From positions 31,584,528 through 31,648,527 of the forward strand of contig NC_091947.1 of the NCBI RefSeq assembly GCF_041260155.1: 64,000 bases of DNA, written 5' to 3'. The position numbers and the translations under genes are program-made. Of the stretch, positions 12,251 through 23,396 are shown in pieces (the stretch's first letter is position 1; each line of letters starts with the position of its first letter). Source of the stretch: Ptychodera flava. Taxonomy: Eukaryota > Hemichordata > Enteropneusta > Ptychoderidae. Below the pieces are notes generated by a model, which ran no database searches, was not told the origin of the DNA, and saw nothing but the letters and a program-made list of their open reading frames with translations.

Positions 12251-14362
12251 CTTTCTTCTCTGTCCAACTGGCTTTACAATCTGTCAAACTGGCTGTACAA
12301 GAAAATGAAATTTGATGGAATGGTTACTCTATAAAACCATTTCAAATATTAATTCCATATTACCGCCAAAAAGAATTGGCGACAGCACATATAACAATAT
12401 CTGATTTGAAGATCACCACTGGGCACAGCATGGGAAATAAACATACAGGTATGTACTAAGTTGTCAAATGCAATGATAGACATATTGCAGGTCATAAGCT
12501 GTGACCATTGCACAGAACTGGTTAAATAAATCAGCCATCAGATGATGATTGACAGCTAAGTTATCAAAATGATGTAACTAGTTTTCTGACCTATGTTAAT
12601 TTACACAAACTACTAATTAAAATATCATGCTCTGACATTCCTCTCATTATTTGACAGAAAGCAGTTGCCATAGTAACAGACCTATAATGGGATAGTGGGA
12701 AGACAGTTTCAGCTTTCAACAAAATCACTCAAAGCTGTTGTAAATGTTTCCATGGGGAGCTGGGAGGATTGAACCATTCCTGGTGTCTACCTACACTAAT
12801 TTATAACATTATAACCAATTTTCATTGTACTCCCGATATTTTCCTCAATTTGATTGATATTTCTGTCTTATGATTGATGAGCTCTTATTTTTTTAAAATA
12901 CCATGATTATGTATTTGATTGAAATTCCTAAATTTGCAACTTTGTCCTTTACTATGTTTAATACAGAGTAGCATCTTTAGTGTGTCTTTATGAGTTTACA
13001 GATGTGAGCTAATACATGAAATATTTTTACCGGCGGTACTAAATTGCTACATATGGATATAAGAATTGGTATAATTTAATTTAATTTGAGCATGCAAAGT
13101 TTTGATAGAAAGGTAAAATATACCTGACCTATTCCTACTTTGTCTTAGAACTTTCCTGTAGTTTGTTATTTTTGACTATTTTTGACCAAATGAAGATATT
13201 TTTCACTTCCCTCATCATAAAGTGATTCTGGATTTCTGACAATTTCAACCAACTTAGATTTTGAGATGGGCCACCTCAATGACTATTAGCATCAGAACTT
13301 CATACAATTTATTGGCTGATCACCTTGGAAAAAGAATTGGAAAATTCTATCATTTTTTTTTCAGAAATGAAATCACAAGGTTACAGAATGCAGACCATCG
13401 ACCCTTGAATTGATCAAAAGTTAATATGAACCCTGAGTGCTCATTTTGCTGATCTTATAATTTACATTTAAATAGGATCAAAATTGCACCTGGATATTAC
13501 GTGAATACCTTGGAATGTTGTATTTATCCGGCTGGGTATATTCCACAGGAATGAAAACATCTGATTTAAATGATGAATGTTTGCTGTCAATAACAACACG
13601 CATGATGCTTGAGTATCTCTTCAATTCTTCCGCGACAAAATGAGTCATCTTGTTGTCATGCCATCTATTTGAAGGACACGGTTGCTGTGAACTGCAAGAG
13701 ATAAGCTGTGTTTTGCAGACCTCCTTGATTCTAATCCTGTTCCAATGTTCTGAGTTGGGTTTGAGATCTTCACATCCATTAAATATTAAAGTGAGTTGTA
13801 TGGCGAAGATGCGCAGATCATTCAGCTGGACTGGTAAACTATATGTTTACTGTACAATCTCTGTATTCTGTCATTCTAATCACCATAATACCTATGTTTT
13901 CCATGCATCTTTAGAGCACACTGTTTCTGCCAACTGTATCCGTATGGAGTTGAAGAATGCCAATCTGAGAAGTAGCCATCCATAACTTGATTATACTGCT
14001 GACAAAGTTAATAGCGTGAGTTTACATGATCGAAGTAATTTTAAATTGAAGTAATATTCGACTGAAGTAAATGGGAGCAGGTAAACACAAGCGGCAATAC
14101 TAGAGTGTTTAAATTGTCACATATAGATATACATGTCTCCATTCTCCAGTGTCCTTAGTTCATGCTTGAGGCAAAGTCACCTTCACCTTCAGGAAAGAAG
14201 CAATTCTTTCGATTCCTGCAAAAGTTATTTGATTGATGGCAGTGAGCAAAAGGACTGTTGATTGGTGCAGGATATTCGCTAGTGTTGATTGTCTATGTTC
14301 AGAAATGCTTCATCACGACTGCACTGCACTATCATGACAGTGTGTTGTTTTTGTGTCTTCTT
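12251..14362. other. Interval downstream of the TRIM gene, nothing recognised
   Basis: No conserved coding frame, RNA gene or mobile element was seen. It lies 3' of the minus-strand TRIM gene and may hold its untranslated region. A longish plus-strand frame at 13650-13985 has no recognisable motif and is not supported. Confidence 0.5.
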
Positions 14363-16456
14363 TTAATTTGAATATTTGAAAGCATTGACTTTGTGGGTGC
14401 CAAGATTGGTCACAACCAGCATTCCATCTTTGGTGTTGGCCATTCCCAGTGGTCCACTGATTCCATCCATTTCACTACCGATCAGTCGAAGGAATTTCCC
14501 CTCCGGCGAGAAGAGCTGAACCCTATCCGCACAGTCAGCAACAATGATATTGCCATCTTCATCCAGACAGACACCGGTTGGGCCGATGAATTGCCCTGGG
14601 CCAGTTCCACAGGAACCAACAGTACGGATGTGTTTGCCAGTGATATCAAAGATCTTCATGCAATGATTACAGTGATCAGATACAATGATGTGATCATGGT
14701 GGTTATCAACTGCAACATAACGTGGCTCGTTGAACTTTACATCATCATCACCTCGAGACCCAAAGCTGTGCACTAGATTCCCATCTAAATCATGTATGGT
14801 GATTCTGTGTTTTCCAATGTCACTGACCACAACTTGCTTGCGTTTCTTGTCAACAGCAATGCCGTATGGTTGTTTCAGTGTGCCGTTATCGCCAAAATGC
14901 AAGATGTACTGGCCATACAGAGTGAACTTCTGAACTCTGTGGTTGTATTCATCGGTGATGAAGACATAGGTGTCATCTTCTTCACTGACAGCCACATCAA
15001 GAGGCAATTCAAACTGGCCATTGCGTTTACCGTGCGACCCAAACTTGCATTCAAACTTTCCATCTTTGTTGTAGACCTGTATCCTGTCATTATCTCTGTC
15101 AGCTACCACCAGATACTCGCCATCTTCAGTGGCAGCGACACCACTCGGCCAGTCAAACTCCCCACCATCATGGGTACTATCATTCAACTCCATCACTAAC
15201 TTCATCTTTTGGGACTCTGGTGTACTCTTTCCGCCCTTTTGTGATTCAGCTTCTTTTGATTCCGATGAGGATTCTTGCGGTGATGCTGGCAATGTATCAG
15301 ATGAATTTCCATTTTCTCGAAACTCGTACTTAATTTCTCCTAGGGGATGCATCTTCGGATTGTGCAGGTTATCACTGGCTATGAAATACAAGTGGCTTAA
15401 CCGCTCAAGGGTCAAATCCTGCTGTGGTGATATCTGTGAAATGCCCTGCAACCTGTCCACCACTTGATCTTTGATGGACAGAATTTCAATGTCACTTCCA
15501 TGCTGGAGTGCTCTTTCCGTAAACTCAAACCCATCCGTCAAATTTTCAAGCCCTGATTTCAAACTATCTTTATGAGCGGCCAGGTGTTTCAATCGGCTGG
15601 TACAAATTCGATCCAATTTTTTCTTTAGTTCTTCCTCTTGTTTCTTTATTGAGCTGACGAAATCTTCAACTGTTTTCTGAATGATATATTCTGCCTGGCC
15701 TCGATTTGCTATCAGGTTTGCCTCGACTTCTTCAACATTATCGCACACGTCTTGAAATGCGGATATTTTCTCTCGCACATCTTTCATGAGGCCATCGATG
15801 ACATTCTTGTGTTTAGCGACTTCATCTTTTAAGTAGGTGTGAGTATGGTCCCTGTGTTCTATGAGAATGCAGTCGCGACAGATGGGCGTATCGCACGTCT
15901 CACAGAAGAAACGCAACGTTTCTGTGTCGTGTTTGAGGCACGGGGCTTCATACCTGGTTTTCTTCTGTGAGCTCTGACCACCTTCCCCTGATAATGAGAT
16001 GACTCGATGACGGCGAGTGAATCGAGCGATGCGGTGATCGTGAGTGGCAGCACAGTTGTCGCACAGGAAATCTACGCACTCCAGACATCTTGATGAAGCT
16101 TCAGCCGGGTCAGATCCAGGACAGACGGTACAGAATGCTTTGCGATTCGAGCTGTCTTCTTTCTGAGTAAAAGCGTCGGACAGGTTCAGAATGAAGAAAT
16201 TATCCTTGAGACCAGCGACGCCATTTTCTGGCAGTAACGTTTCGCATCGACACATCGGACACGGGATTGTTTTGCTTCGATTCGGAACAACCCGCATCAG
16301 ACAAACCTCGCAAAAGGTATGGAGGCATGGCAGCACTTTCGGCTTGGTAAACGCCTCAAAACAGATCTGGCAGACGAGAAATTCCTCGCTGATTTGGCTG
16401 TAAACGGACTGAGATGTCATCTCTGCTTTCACTCTCTTGATATAACCAACGCTCAT
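14363..16456 (-). CDS. TRIM-NHL E3 ubiquitin ligase, single exon (TRIM2/3/71-like)
   Basis: This is an intact one-exon frame of 697 residues. The domains in order are as follows. A C3HC4 RING finger spans about 29-69, with zinc ligands C29, C32, C44, H46, C49, C52, C66 and C69. B-box 1 is at about 109-150 and B-box 2 at about 173-206. A coiled coil runs from about 210 to 345, followed by an acidic S/E-rich linker. About six NHL repeats fill residues 426 to the end and should fold as a beta-propeller (blocks such as DNDRIQVYNKDGKF and EYNHRVQKFTLYGQY). RING-TRIM proteins transfer ubiquitin from an E2, and NHL propellers bind target proteins or RNA. There is no filamin domain between coiled coil and propeller, unlike TRIM2, TRIM3 and TRIM71, so strict orthology is doubtful. 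The start chosen is the first in-frame ATG, which has A at -3; Met13 is an alternative. Lack of introns suits a retrocopied or lineage-expanded family member, yet the frame is intact, so it is probably functional. Confidence 0.93.
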   Translation of the reverse strand: MSVGYIKRVKAEMTSQSVYSQISEEFLVCQICFEAFTKPKVLPCLHTFCEVCLMRVVPNRSKTIPCPMCRCETLLPENGVAGLKDNFFILNLSDAFTQKEDSSNRKAFCTVCPGSDPAEASSRCLECVDFLCDNCAATHDHRIARFTRRHRVISLSGEGGQSSQKKTRYEAPCLKHDTETLRFFCETCDTPICRDCILIEHRDHTHTYLKDEVAKHKNVIDGLMKDVREKISAFQDVCDNVEEVEANLIANRGQAEYIIQKTVEDFVSSIKKQEEELKKKLDRICTSRLKHLAAHKDSLKSGLENLTDGFEFTERALQHGSDIEILSIKDQVVDRLQGISQISPQQDLTLERLSHLYFIASDNLHNPKMHPLGEIKYEFRENGNSSDTLPASPQESSSESKEAESQKGGKSTPESQKMKLVMELNDSTHDGGEFDWPSGVAATEDGEYLVVADRDNDRIQVYNKDGKFECKFGSHGKRNGQFELPLDVAVSEEDDTYVFITDEYNHRVQKFTLYGQYILHFGDNGTLKQPYGIAVDKKRKQVVVSDIGKHRITIHDLDGNLVHSFGSRGDDDVKFNEPRYVAVDNHHDHIIVSDHCNHCMKIFDITGKHIRTVGSCGTGPGQFIGPTGVCLDEDGNIIVADCADRVQLFSPEGKFLRLIGSEMDGISGPLGMANTKDGMLVVTNLGTHKVNAFKYSN

Positions 16457-18002
16457 TCTGCATCCGGAAATGAATGTGGGAGCGATGATGTATTGATCAC
16501 GTGACCTGCATGACGACTTCGATCTAGCTGTACGTCATGGTTTTGCTATGCTCAGCATGCAGCAGTCAATCAAAGCCCTTTAATGTTATATACTATTGTC
16601 CGTACTTCAGCAAAATCGCATTGTGATGCATCAACGATATCGTTTCTGTAAACGAACACAAACCATCCCCGATAAAAGTCTTCGAAATTTTCGTTTCATC
16701 AGGTGAAGCTACCTCACGATCACACTTATGTTCGATCAGCCGGCTTATTGAATTATTTGTAAATTAAACTGAAACCCCATCTTTTTACATAATTTAATTC
16801 TTAATGAAATGAATAAATACTTATTGTCCTGTATATGTGTGTTACGCTTCTTCTTATATGCTTTCAGTGTAAAGCGCATTTAGCTTATTCATCCAGTGCG
16901 CCAGATTAAGGCCCACCATAGATAAAGCCACAGAAACATAAGCTTAGGCCTACAGTAGGCTTAAAACGTTTATATTGTATATTGTCATGTATGTCATTAT
17001 ATGGTATATTGTCATTTCCCCAGTCAAAATCAAATATTTACGTATCTCTATTTTATCAGTATAATTTCACTTCAGGTCATATACTGACATCACTTTTTTC
17101 ATTTGATTTTTTCATAAACAAACAAAACGTCACTGAGAATCATATATTCTTCAAACAAAGCCTTCATGGACATGTAGGCCTACAGGCTGAGTTAACGTTG
17201 ACAAGCTGGATCCTCCGCATCTCAACTTGCCTTTGAAAGTAGAACAAGATAAGTTGACTTGAAAAAAAAAGTGAAGAAAACACCAAAAGGTATAGGCCTA
17301 GATACTGGTCCTTTAAAGATCGGGATGGGCCTATTGCACGTTGGGAAGTTTTAGTCAGAAAAATAACACTCTGTTTTTAGTTTTTAAAATTATACTTTTT
17401 CATATTTTTCACATTTTTCACATTTTTTCATATTTGAGCAAGGCAGAGATGTACATATATACTTTACGCTACCATTCAAAGCTTATTTTGGAAAATAGGA
17501 CTCAACAACGGTCCAATAGAATGGCAGGCTTTGATACATGCAGTTATACCATAGAGTTATTGGCAGTAAGTCTTGAATGTGTATGGACTTTCCGTAAAGT
17601 TATTTCTACTTTTGATGTTCTTCAAATTGAAACCAGAATCCTGCAAGTAAACGTACAGTTTATACAGGATTGAAAACACACAACATAGACGCCTTGAGAT
17701 ATGTGTTAAGTCTAGTTGTAGCTGGTGGCAGTGACAATGTGACGAAACCACGCTTTGTATGCAGGTGCAGCCAACGAAGCTGTTCATGCAAAGATGTGTT
17801 CAAAGCTGTTCATGCGCAGTTTTTCAGCGGGCGGGCAAATTTAAAAACTGATCACCGGGCAGGGAGAAAAAGTCACTTTTTACAGTGAGCGGGGAAGAAA
17901 TTAACTTTAACAGTGAGTGGAGAGACAGTTTCTGGCAGTGGGTACCGGAAAGTAGATGAGGGAGGGGAATTGGTAGAACGGCAGGGATGATTAAGCTTAC
18001 TA
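16457..18002. other. Upstream region of the TRIM gene, no other gene seen
   Basis: The first few hundred bases must contain the TRIM promoter, but no TATA box or other site stands out. A stretch near 17820-17960 contains loosely repeated 'cagtgagcgggga / cagtgagtggaga' phrases. No coding region is supported. Confidence 0.45.
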
Positions 18003-18808
18003 GGGAGCAGTCATTATTTAGGGCCTGGGGGTCGGAGGAATTTCATCTGACACTCCGAAATTTCGAGTAACCCCCCCCCCTGCCAACCATGATAAATGTG
18101 ACTAACCCCCTCTCTAACTCCGAAATTTTGACTGATACCCTCATTTAGAAAAGTTAAATATCAATACATGTATTTGTAAAATTTACAAAAATACAGCTAT
18201 TGTAAAGACCTTTCAAATCCTTGTGTACCCTGCTAGATTTATCATCGGTTATCTCATGACGATTGGAAAAGGTGACGCCAACAAAATGAAATTCAAAGTC
18301 ACGACAAAATATAGATATAAAAGCTCATGCTGTAAGCAGCTAGCATAGTATTGTTTAATTTGGATGGGTATCATGACAGACATTTCACTGGGATATCTGA
18401 CTGGGAAGAATTTGAAAGTACAGGTGGGAGAACACGCGAGAGACTAAGGGGGAAAGTGTCTGAGGGGGTGTCCCCTATCTTGCGTGGAAAATTTTGAGAA
18501 ATTCATGTGTGCAATGGTGCAGTCTGGTGCAATCTGAGAGTTTTTTTCAATTTGTTTTTTTACTTGTAAAACTGTTAGAAATTTCCAAGGGGAAGGGCAC
18601 GAGAGGGGGTGTCTACCTCTCACATCGAAAATTTTGAGAAATTTATGTGTGCAATGGTGCAATTTTAGAGGTGTTTAAATTTATGCTGCACCAAAAATTT
18701 AATACCCCCATCTTTCTCATCACATTTTGAGCAACCCCCTTGTACCTTTCAATTTTGACGCCCTCTCCGATTCCTCCGAACCCCCGACCGTAAACAATGA
18801 TGGCTCCC
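18003..18808 (+). mobile_element. Complete 806-bp non-autonomous inverted-repeat element
   Basis: The left end GGGAGCAGTCATTATTTAGG pairs with the reverse complement of the right end, which ends TAAACAATGATGGCTCCC. The similarity continues inward through a GGGGGTCGGAGGAAT block, giving terminal inverted repeats of about 40 bp with a few mismatches. The interior has duplicated modules ('gaaaattttgagaaatt...atgtgtgcaatggtgca' occurs twice). The flanks are TA on the left and TTA on the right. The right two thirds match the copy at 1-471. There is no transposase frame. Superfamily unknown. Confidence 0.85.
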
Positions 18809-18880
18809 TTAGACGGGAGCAATGCTAAAAAACTCCGATGCCAAAAAGCTCTGTGTAGATACTAGACAAGTTTTTCCTCA

Positions 18881-19348
18881 ATCTGATTAAAATCAGATTC
18901 AGAGATGGCAACCACCATCGCTTGTGTTTTCCCTGAAAGGTTCAGCACAGGCGCTTCCGTGCTCGGAGGGTGTATCCACAGGCGCTTCTTAGCTGGGTAG
19001 TCTGCTAAATAGATCGATTTTCGGATCGCTCTATCGATCCCGTGGTCGATATGCCCGCCACTGTAACTGTGAGTATTTAGGTTGCAGTGGCGGGCATATC
19101 GACCACGGGATCGATAGATCGATCCGAAAATTGACCTATTTAGCAGACTACACAGCTAAGGAGCGCCTGTGGGTGTATCCACTCATCGGAGGTCGCGGAT
19201 CGTCGGAGCGCCCGCACACGGCTGAATCTTTCAGTCCAGTTGACTGACAATCCGCTCACATTATCAACTTTCGGGTGGTATAAAGAACCGCGTAGAGCAA
19301 GCAAAGGTGTAAACGTCATTTAATCTCTACATCTGACTTTTATCAGAT
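18881..19348. mobile_element. Outer inverted-repeat element hosting a nested MITE
   Basis: A 26-bp sequence beginning ATCTGATTAAAATCAGAT (18881-18906) recurs inverted at 19323-19348 with few mismatches. Further inward, GAAAGGTTCAGC near 18937 pairs with GCTGAATCTTTC near 19222. Both pairs surround the perfect hairpin at 18980-19170, which looks like a later insertion. It is non-coding and its age and superfamily are unknown. Confidence 0.6.
18980..19170. mobile_element. Near-perfect palindromic MITE inserted in the outer element
   Basis: The left arm starts ACAGGCGCTTCTTAGCTG and the right arm ends with its inverted partner, reading AGCTAAGGAGCGCCTGT. The arms are about 85 bp, almost fully complementary, and meet around a short loop near 19068-19085. 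They contain the block 'ggcgggcatatcgaccacgg' in the right arm and its complement in the left. The 12-bp direct repeat GGGTGTATCCAC sits on both sides (18968-18979 and 19171-19182). It covers the target duplication, whose exact length is blurred because the last bases also match the terminus. Confidence 0.88.
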
Positions 19349-22300
19349 TTGGTTTACCCCAACGATTTTCTTCGTACGCCCATCAACCGAGCGCCCTGTC
19401 GGACCGAACACTTTAGCAACAATCCCAGTTGTACCTGGAGTTTGACAGTCCATGAGATTAACTAACTACTAACTAAATATAAATAAATACATGAATGAAT
19501 GAATAAAACGTTCCAACAGACACAAGACTAACTAAAAAATCTCGCCAATACAATGAAATAAGCCAACGGGAAAATTTGATTCTCTGGGGATTTTTGTATG
19601 TAAGTCCAATAGATGGATGGATATCTCTTGTGATACATGTGGTATAAAATATTTAAATTTGTTACACACGATGCTTTCGTTGCAATTTTTGCCGCAATAT
19701 TCGCTCAGTATGGACGATATATTTCGGCCTGTTACAGGACAAAATAACAATTCAAGTTCATTGATCAGTTGAAAATTTTACTCATAAAGATTTCAGAATT
19801 TTTAACGAAAATAACATCATGAGAATTTGCAAATTATTGGGCCTTTATAATTGCACTGGTCAGTATCTATTATTTAGGCGTAACTGTGGACTTTGGTTTT
19901 GTACTTTTTCCTCAAGAGTGTGACTATCGATCTTTCAAAAGCAGACTTTCACAACTTTTTTGTCGGGGAATTATCTTCTAAGTAAATCTTACGATTGCAT
20001 AAATGCAGGAAACTTGTAGCTGTAATCGGTAACTTTGGCAGTGATGGTGTGTCAGGGCTGTTGATTTGGGCATCGGCTTCAAATCGTGTCGTATGGTCCT
20101 CCGGTACAAATCGTGTGACGACACTACGTTTTTATTGTCGAACTTGCAGAATGATGAAACATGGATAGTTCGGGCGCATTGATTAACAAGTTCCTTACTA
20201 GGTACGATGACAATCCGAGCATCAATTGTCACTGATTGAGAAACACCAGAGGTACACAGTAAGTAAGGCTACCCACAATTCCCCTTTGTTCACGCAGACA
20301 TTTTTTGCTAAAGGCTTCTTCAATTTTATCAGTTTCTTAACAATTTTTAACTTACAATTTAAGTTCAGGATTATTTGTTAAAACTATGTTCCAAAATTAT
20401 TGATTTAGTTTAAAAAATTATTGATTTAGTTTAAAATTCAAGAGTAAATTGAATGACAAGTCGATGTTTTGAGGTGCTAAAAATTGTACACTTGTCAAGA
20501 TAAAGTTATCAGCAACTAAGATGGTCTCGTCATACCACCTGTCAGACATGCAAATTTCCTTTGTTATGAACATTAAAAAAAATCAATACCCCTTCTTTTG
20601 CCAACATAGATGCAACTTATTCCCTTAGTTTCCTTGTAAATATTGTGTATGGTATTTATTTTTCTTAACTATAAAATACTGTCTTATTCTACTTCTAAAA
20701 TCTTCTCCAAATGCCCCATTCAATCTATCAACAGTCTGTAAATGTGTAATGCCCTTTTGTTACTGTTGACACGATTTTTGTCTGGATTGGAATTCACTAC
20801 TCAATGACATTGTACATTTTACTCTATGTGCTGCCTTTGGGGTGTAGTGAGGAAATTCATTGATTTACTGCAAATATCATCAAAGTCATGGTTATGGTCA
20901 CTTCCATCGTAGTTCAATAGCATTTTTTGGAAAGCTGGAAGGTGAAACACCACACGCTGACAAATTTCATGTCTTTAACTCTTTTATTTCAGCACCATAG
21001 GAAAATTGCAAAAAAAACCCAGAAAGAAAGGTAATTTAAATTTAATACAAAGGAACGTCCTTCTTGACTGTCAAAGCACACAATGACTACTTTTAACGAT
21101 ACTGACCATCTCTGTGCAGCTAGAGACATACAGTAAATTCCAAAGGGTGGAAATTTGCAGCTAGCACACACAAGTATATTACAAATGACCATGTGGTGTT
21201 TTTCAAAATCACATCACACTGTATCTGTCTGGTAAAGAAATCCGATATAGTGGACCCTTGCAATATTCATGTTACCAGATCTTATTATACTGATAAAGAT
21301 ATTTTGTTTGTGTCCTTGCACGGCAGTGCTCTTGTGGTGTATCTCATGAATTTTACTGAATTTCTAATGAAATGCACAATGTAACTCTGAGTTGAATTGT
21401 TTGGACTAAGATATTTACTGTCTTGAATTTCAGCCATTGAAACGTACATGAATTGTGAAGACCTGAACAGAAACTATTATCGTTAATGCTGAGAAGGTTA
21501 TGTTGGTTGTTAGAAGGTTTATGTTGTAAAGGAAAACTGGACATGCTGGTTTTGTAATATCTGCTTCTCAAAGATTTAACAGGCAAATATTGCCTTGGCA
21601 TTGTAGTTTGCCCTTGGAAAACTAACCAAACTATAGGTTGACCTTTGGGTATGGTGTAACTGAATTGTGCTTAGGTGGCGCTTTTGACCTGTGACCTCTT
21701 GTTAGAAGTCTGTTAACCCATGACCTTTGGTAGCTAGAGAAAGTCTTCAAATTTTAACATTAATCAATGCACGCATGTGATTTGCAAATGAAGGAACGCA
21801 AGCAACACCATTAAACGGCTGTAAAATATAACTTATTGTTCTCTAATGAGCAAGTGGATCAATGAATCATTACTGAAGACATTACTGAACGTTATGAGAT
21901 CAAAAGCAATTCAAATTACAGATTTTATGTCAAGCCCCTTCAAGGAAATTTCTGAATGTTCTTAGCCTTGTTTTCAACAAACTGTACAGTACATACCCAC
22001 TGAAAATCTTTTCCTTGCTCACCGAATCTCCAGGAAATCTTTCACAAACCAGCGTTGACAACATTCCTTTCTGAAAAAATTAACATACTGAACACAAAAA
22101 CCAGAGAATATTTACATTTGTACATTTGCTTGTGTTTGAGGTGACAGCCAGCAAGATGGACCCATGCCAAATTACAAAGCAACATTATCTCAATGGGTAT
22201 GTTTTAGCATCTTCTACACTGGCTATACTAAGACATGAGGACTGAACCCACTTTTCTCCATGAGCGCACTGCTAGTCAAACTGCATTGAAATCAAAGAGG

Positions 22301-23396
22301 TGATGACTTGGCGATCAACTCTGAATTATTTTGTCCTCTGAAAAAGGTTTCACCCTTTGACTTCCTGTATTAAGCTTCAACTTTACTATAGAATACAGCA
22401 CGATGGTTCCAAGGCGTGTTGTTAAAGGTTAACAACTACATTACATTTGTAGGTACAAACTAAAGGGCATTTCTTGTTCTTAATCACTATGCCCTGGTTG
22501 ATAACTTCTCTTCGCATTGATAAGCCCAAAGAGAGTTGAATGGTTTTCAAAGACAGAAATTCATCCATGCATAATGTTCATCGTGTTTCATTTTGCATTT
22601 TAAAATTTTTCAAGCAGAGCCAGGGATTGTATAATTTGGGGTCAGCAAGTCTGGAGACTAAGCCTTCTTGTTCTCCTTTCACGCTGCGTGATACATTGGC
22701 ACTTCTTATTTTCAGTGCTTGGCATATCAACTGGAGCTGCAGCAGGGTAATTGTACTTGGTTGAAGCAGAAAGCTGATGGTCCTGTACCTTCGCCTGGTG
22801 GATTTGCAGATGTTTGGTATACTAGGTGTACAACCCTTTCCCATTATATTATATTAGTGTGAGACCTAAGTTGTGTAATCCCTCCTATCTTGAAATTTCT
22901 CATTTACTATCAGTACAAGATCTCACTGATAAAGAGAGTATCGCTATGTTCTGTTGAAACAAGAAGTATCTCTCACTAATTTCCCTTTATGTACAAGGAA
23001 AATAATGGCACTATTCAAACAGCACTTACTTGTGAAACTGCTCAGTTGATTTTTATAATTCACAGTGAAATTCTTGTAGTAGCAGTACACGCCCTAGAGG
23101 AGTTAAAGGGCAGCTCTATCTCTTAAATGCACAGTTTACAAATCGTCATTTGAGGACCATCCTCTGTCATCAAGGTTTGTGTAAAAAATGCAGTATCTGA
23201 ATAATTATGTAGGGTAGATACTTCTTAACCATACTAGTGCATCTGTGTGCTGACAACTCTTTGGACACAAACAACAAAACCAAAGTTTCAAGTAAGTTTT
23301 TTACATTTTCACTGCACCCTGCATATGAAAAACTTCCTGGCCAGAAGTCAAATCTGTTTATCCAATATCAAATTTCTTACAAATTAGCACACCATT
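19349..23396. other. Region 3' of STARD7, mostly unassigned
   Basis: The part above about 20990 is plausibly the STARD7 3' untranslated region (see the signal at 20993). Below that no gene can be supported. A small direct repeat of 'attgatttagtttaaaa' lies near 20400-20435. A CpG-richer minus-strand frame at 19978-20232 is discussed under findings. Confidence 0.45.
20993..20998 (-). terminator. Possible STARD7 polyadenylation signal
   Basis: TTTATT on the plus strand reads AATAAA on the minus strand, 2.4 kb beyond the STARD7 stop codon. I saw no canonical signal nearer. The assignment is tentative. Confidence 0.3.

Noticed and set aside
12067-12267. Minus-strand open frame starting MDREESLKHSRSR
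   Set aside because: It lies almost wholly over the right arm of the foldback element and is explained by that repeat.
13650-13985. Plus-strand frame of 111 codons
   Set aside because: There is no domain, no codon bias and no splice context; long frames occur by chance in this much sequence.
14393-15467. Several plus-strand frames of 60-135 codons
   Set aside because: They are antisense shadows of the TRIM-NHL gene.
18444-18662. Minus-strand frame with an internal peptide repeat
   Set aside because: The peptide repeat simply reflects the duplicated DNA module of the 806-bp element.
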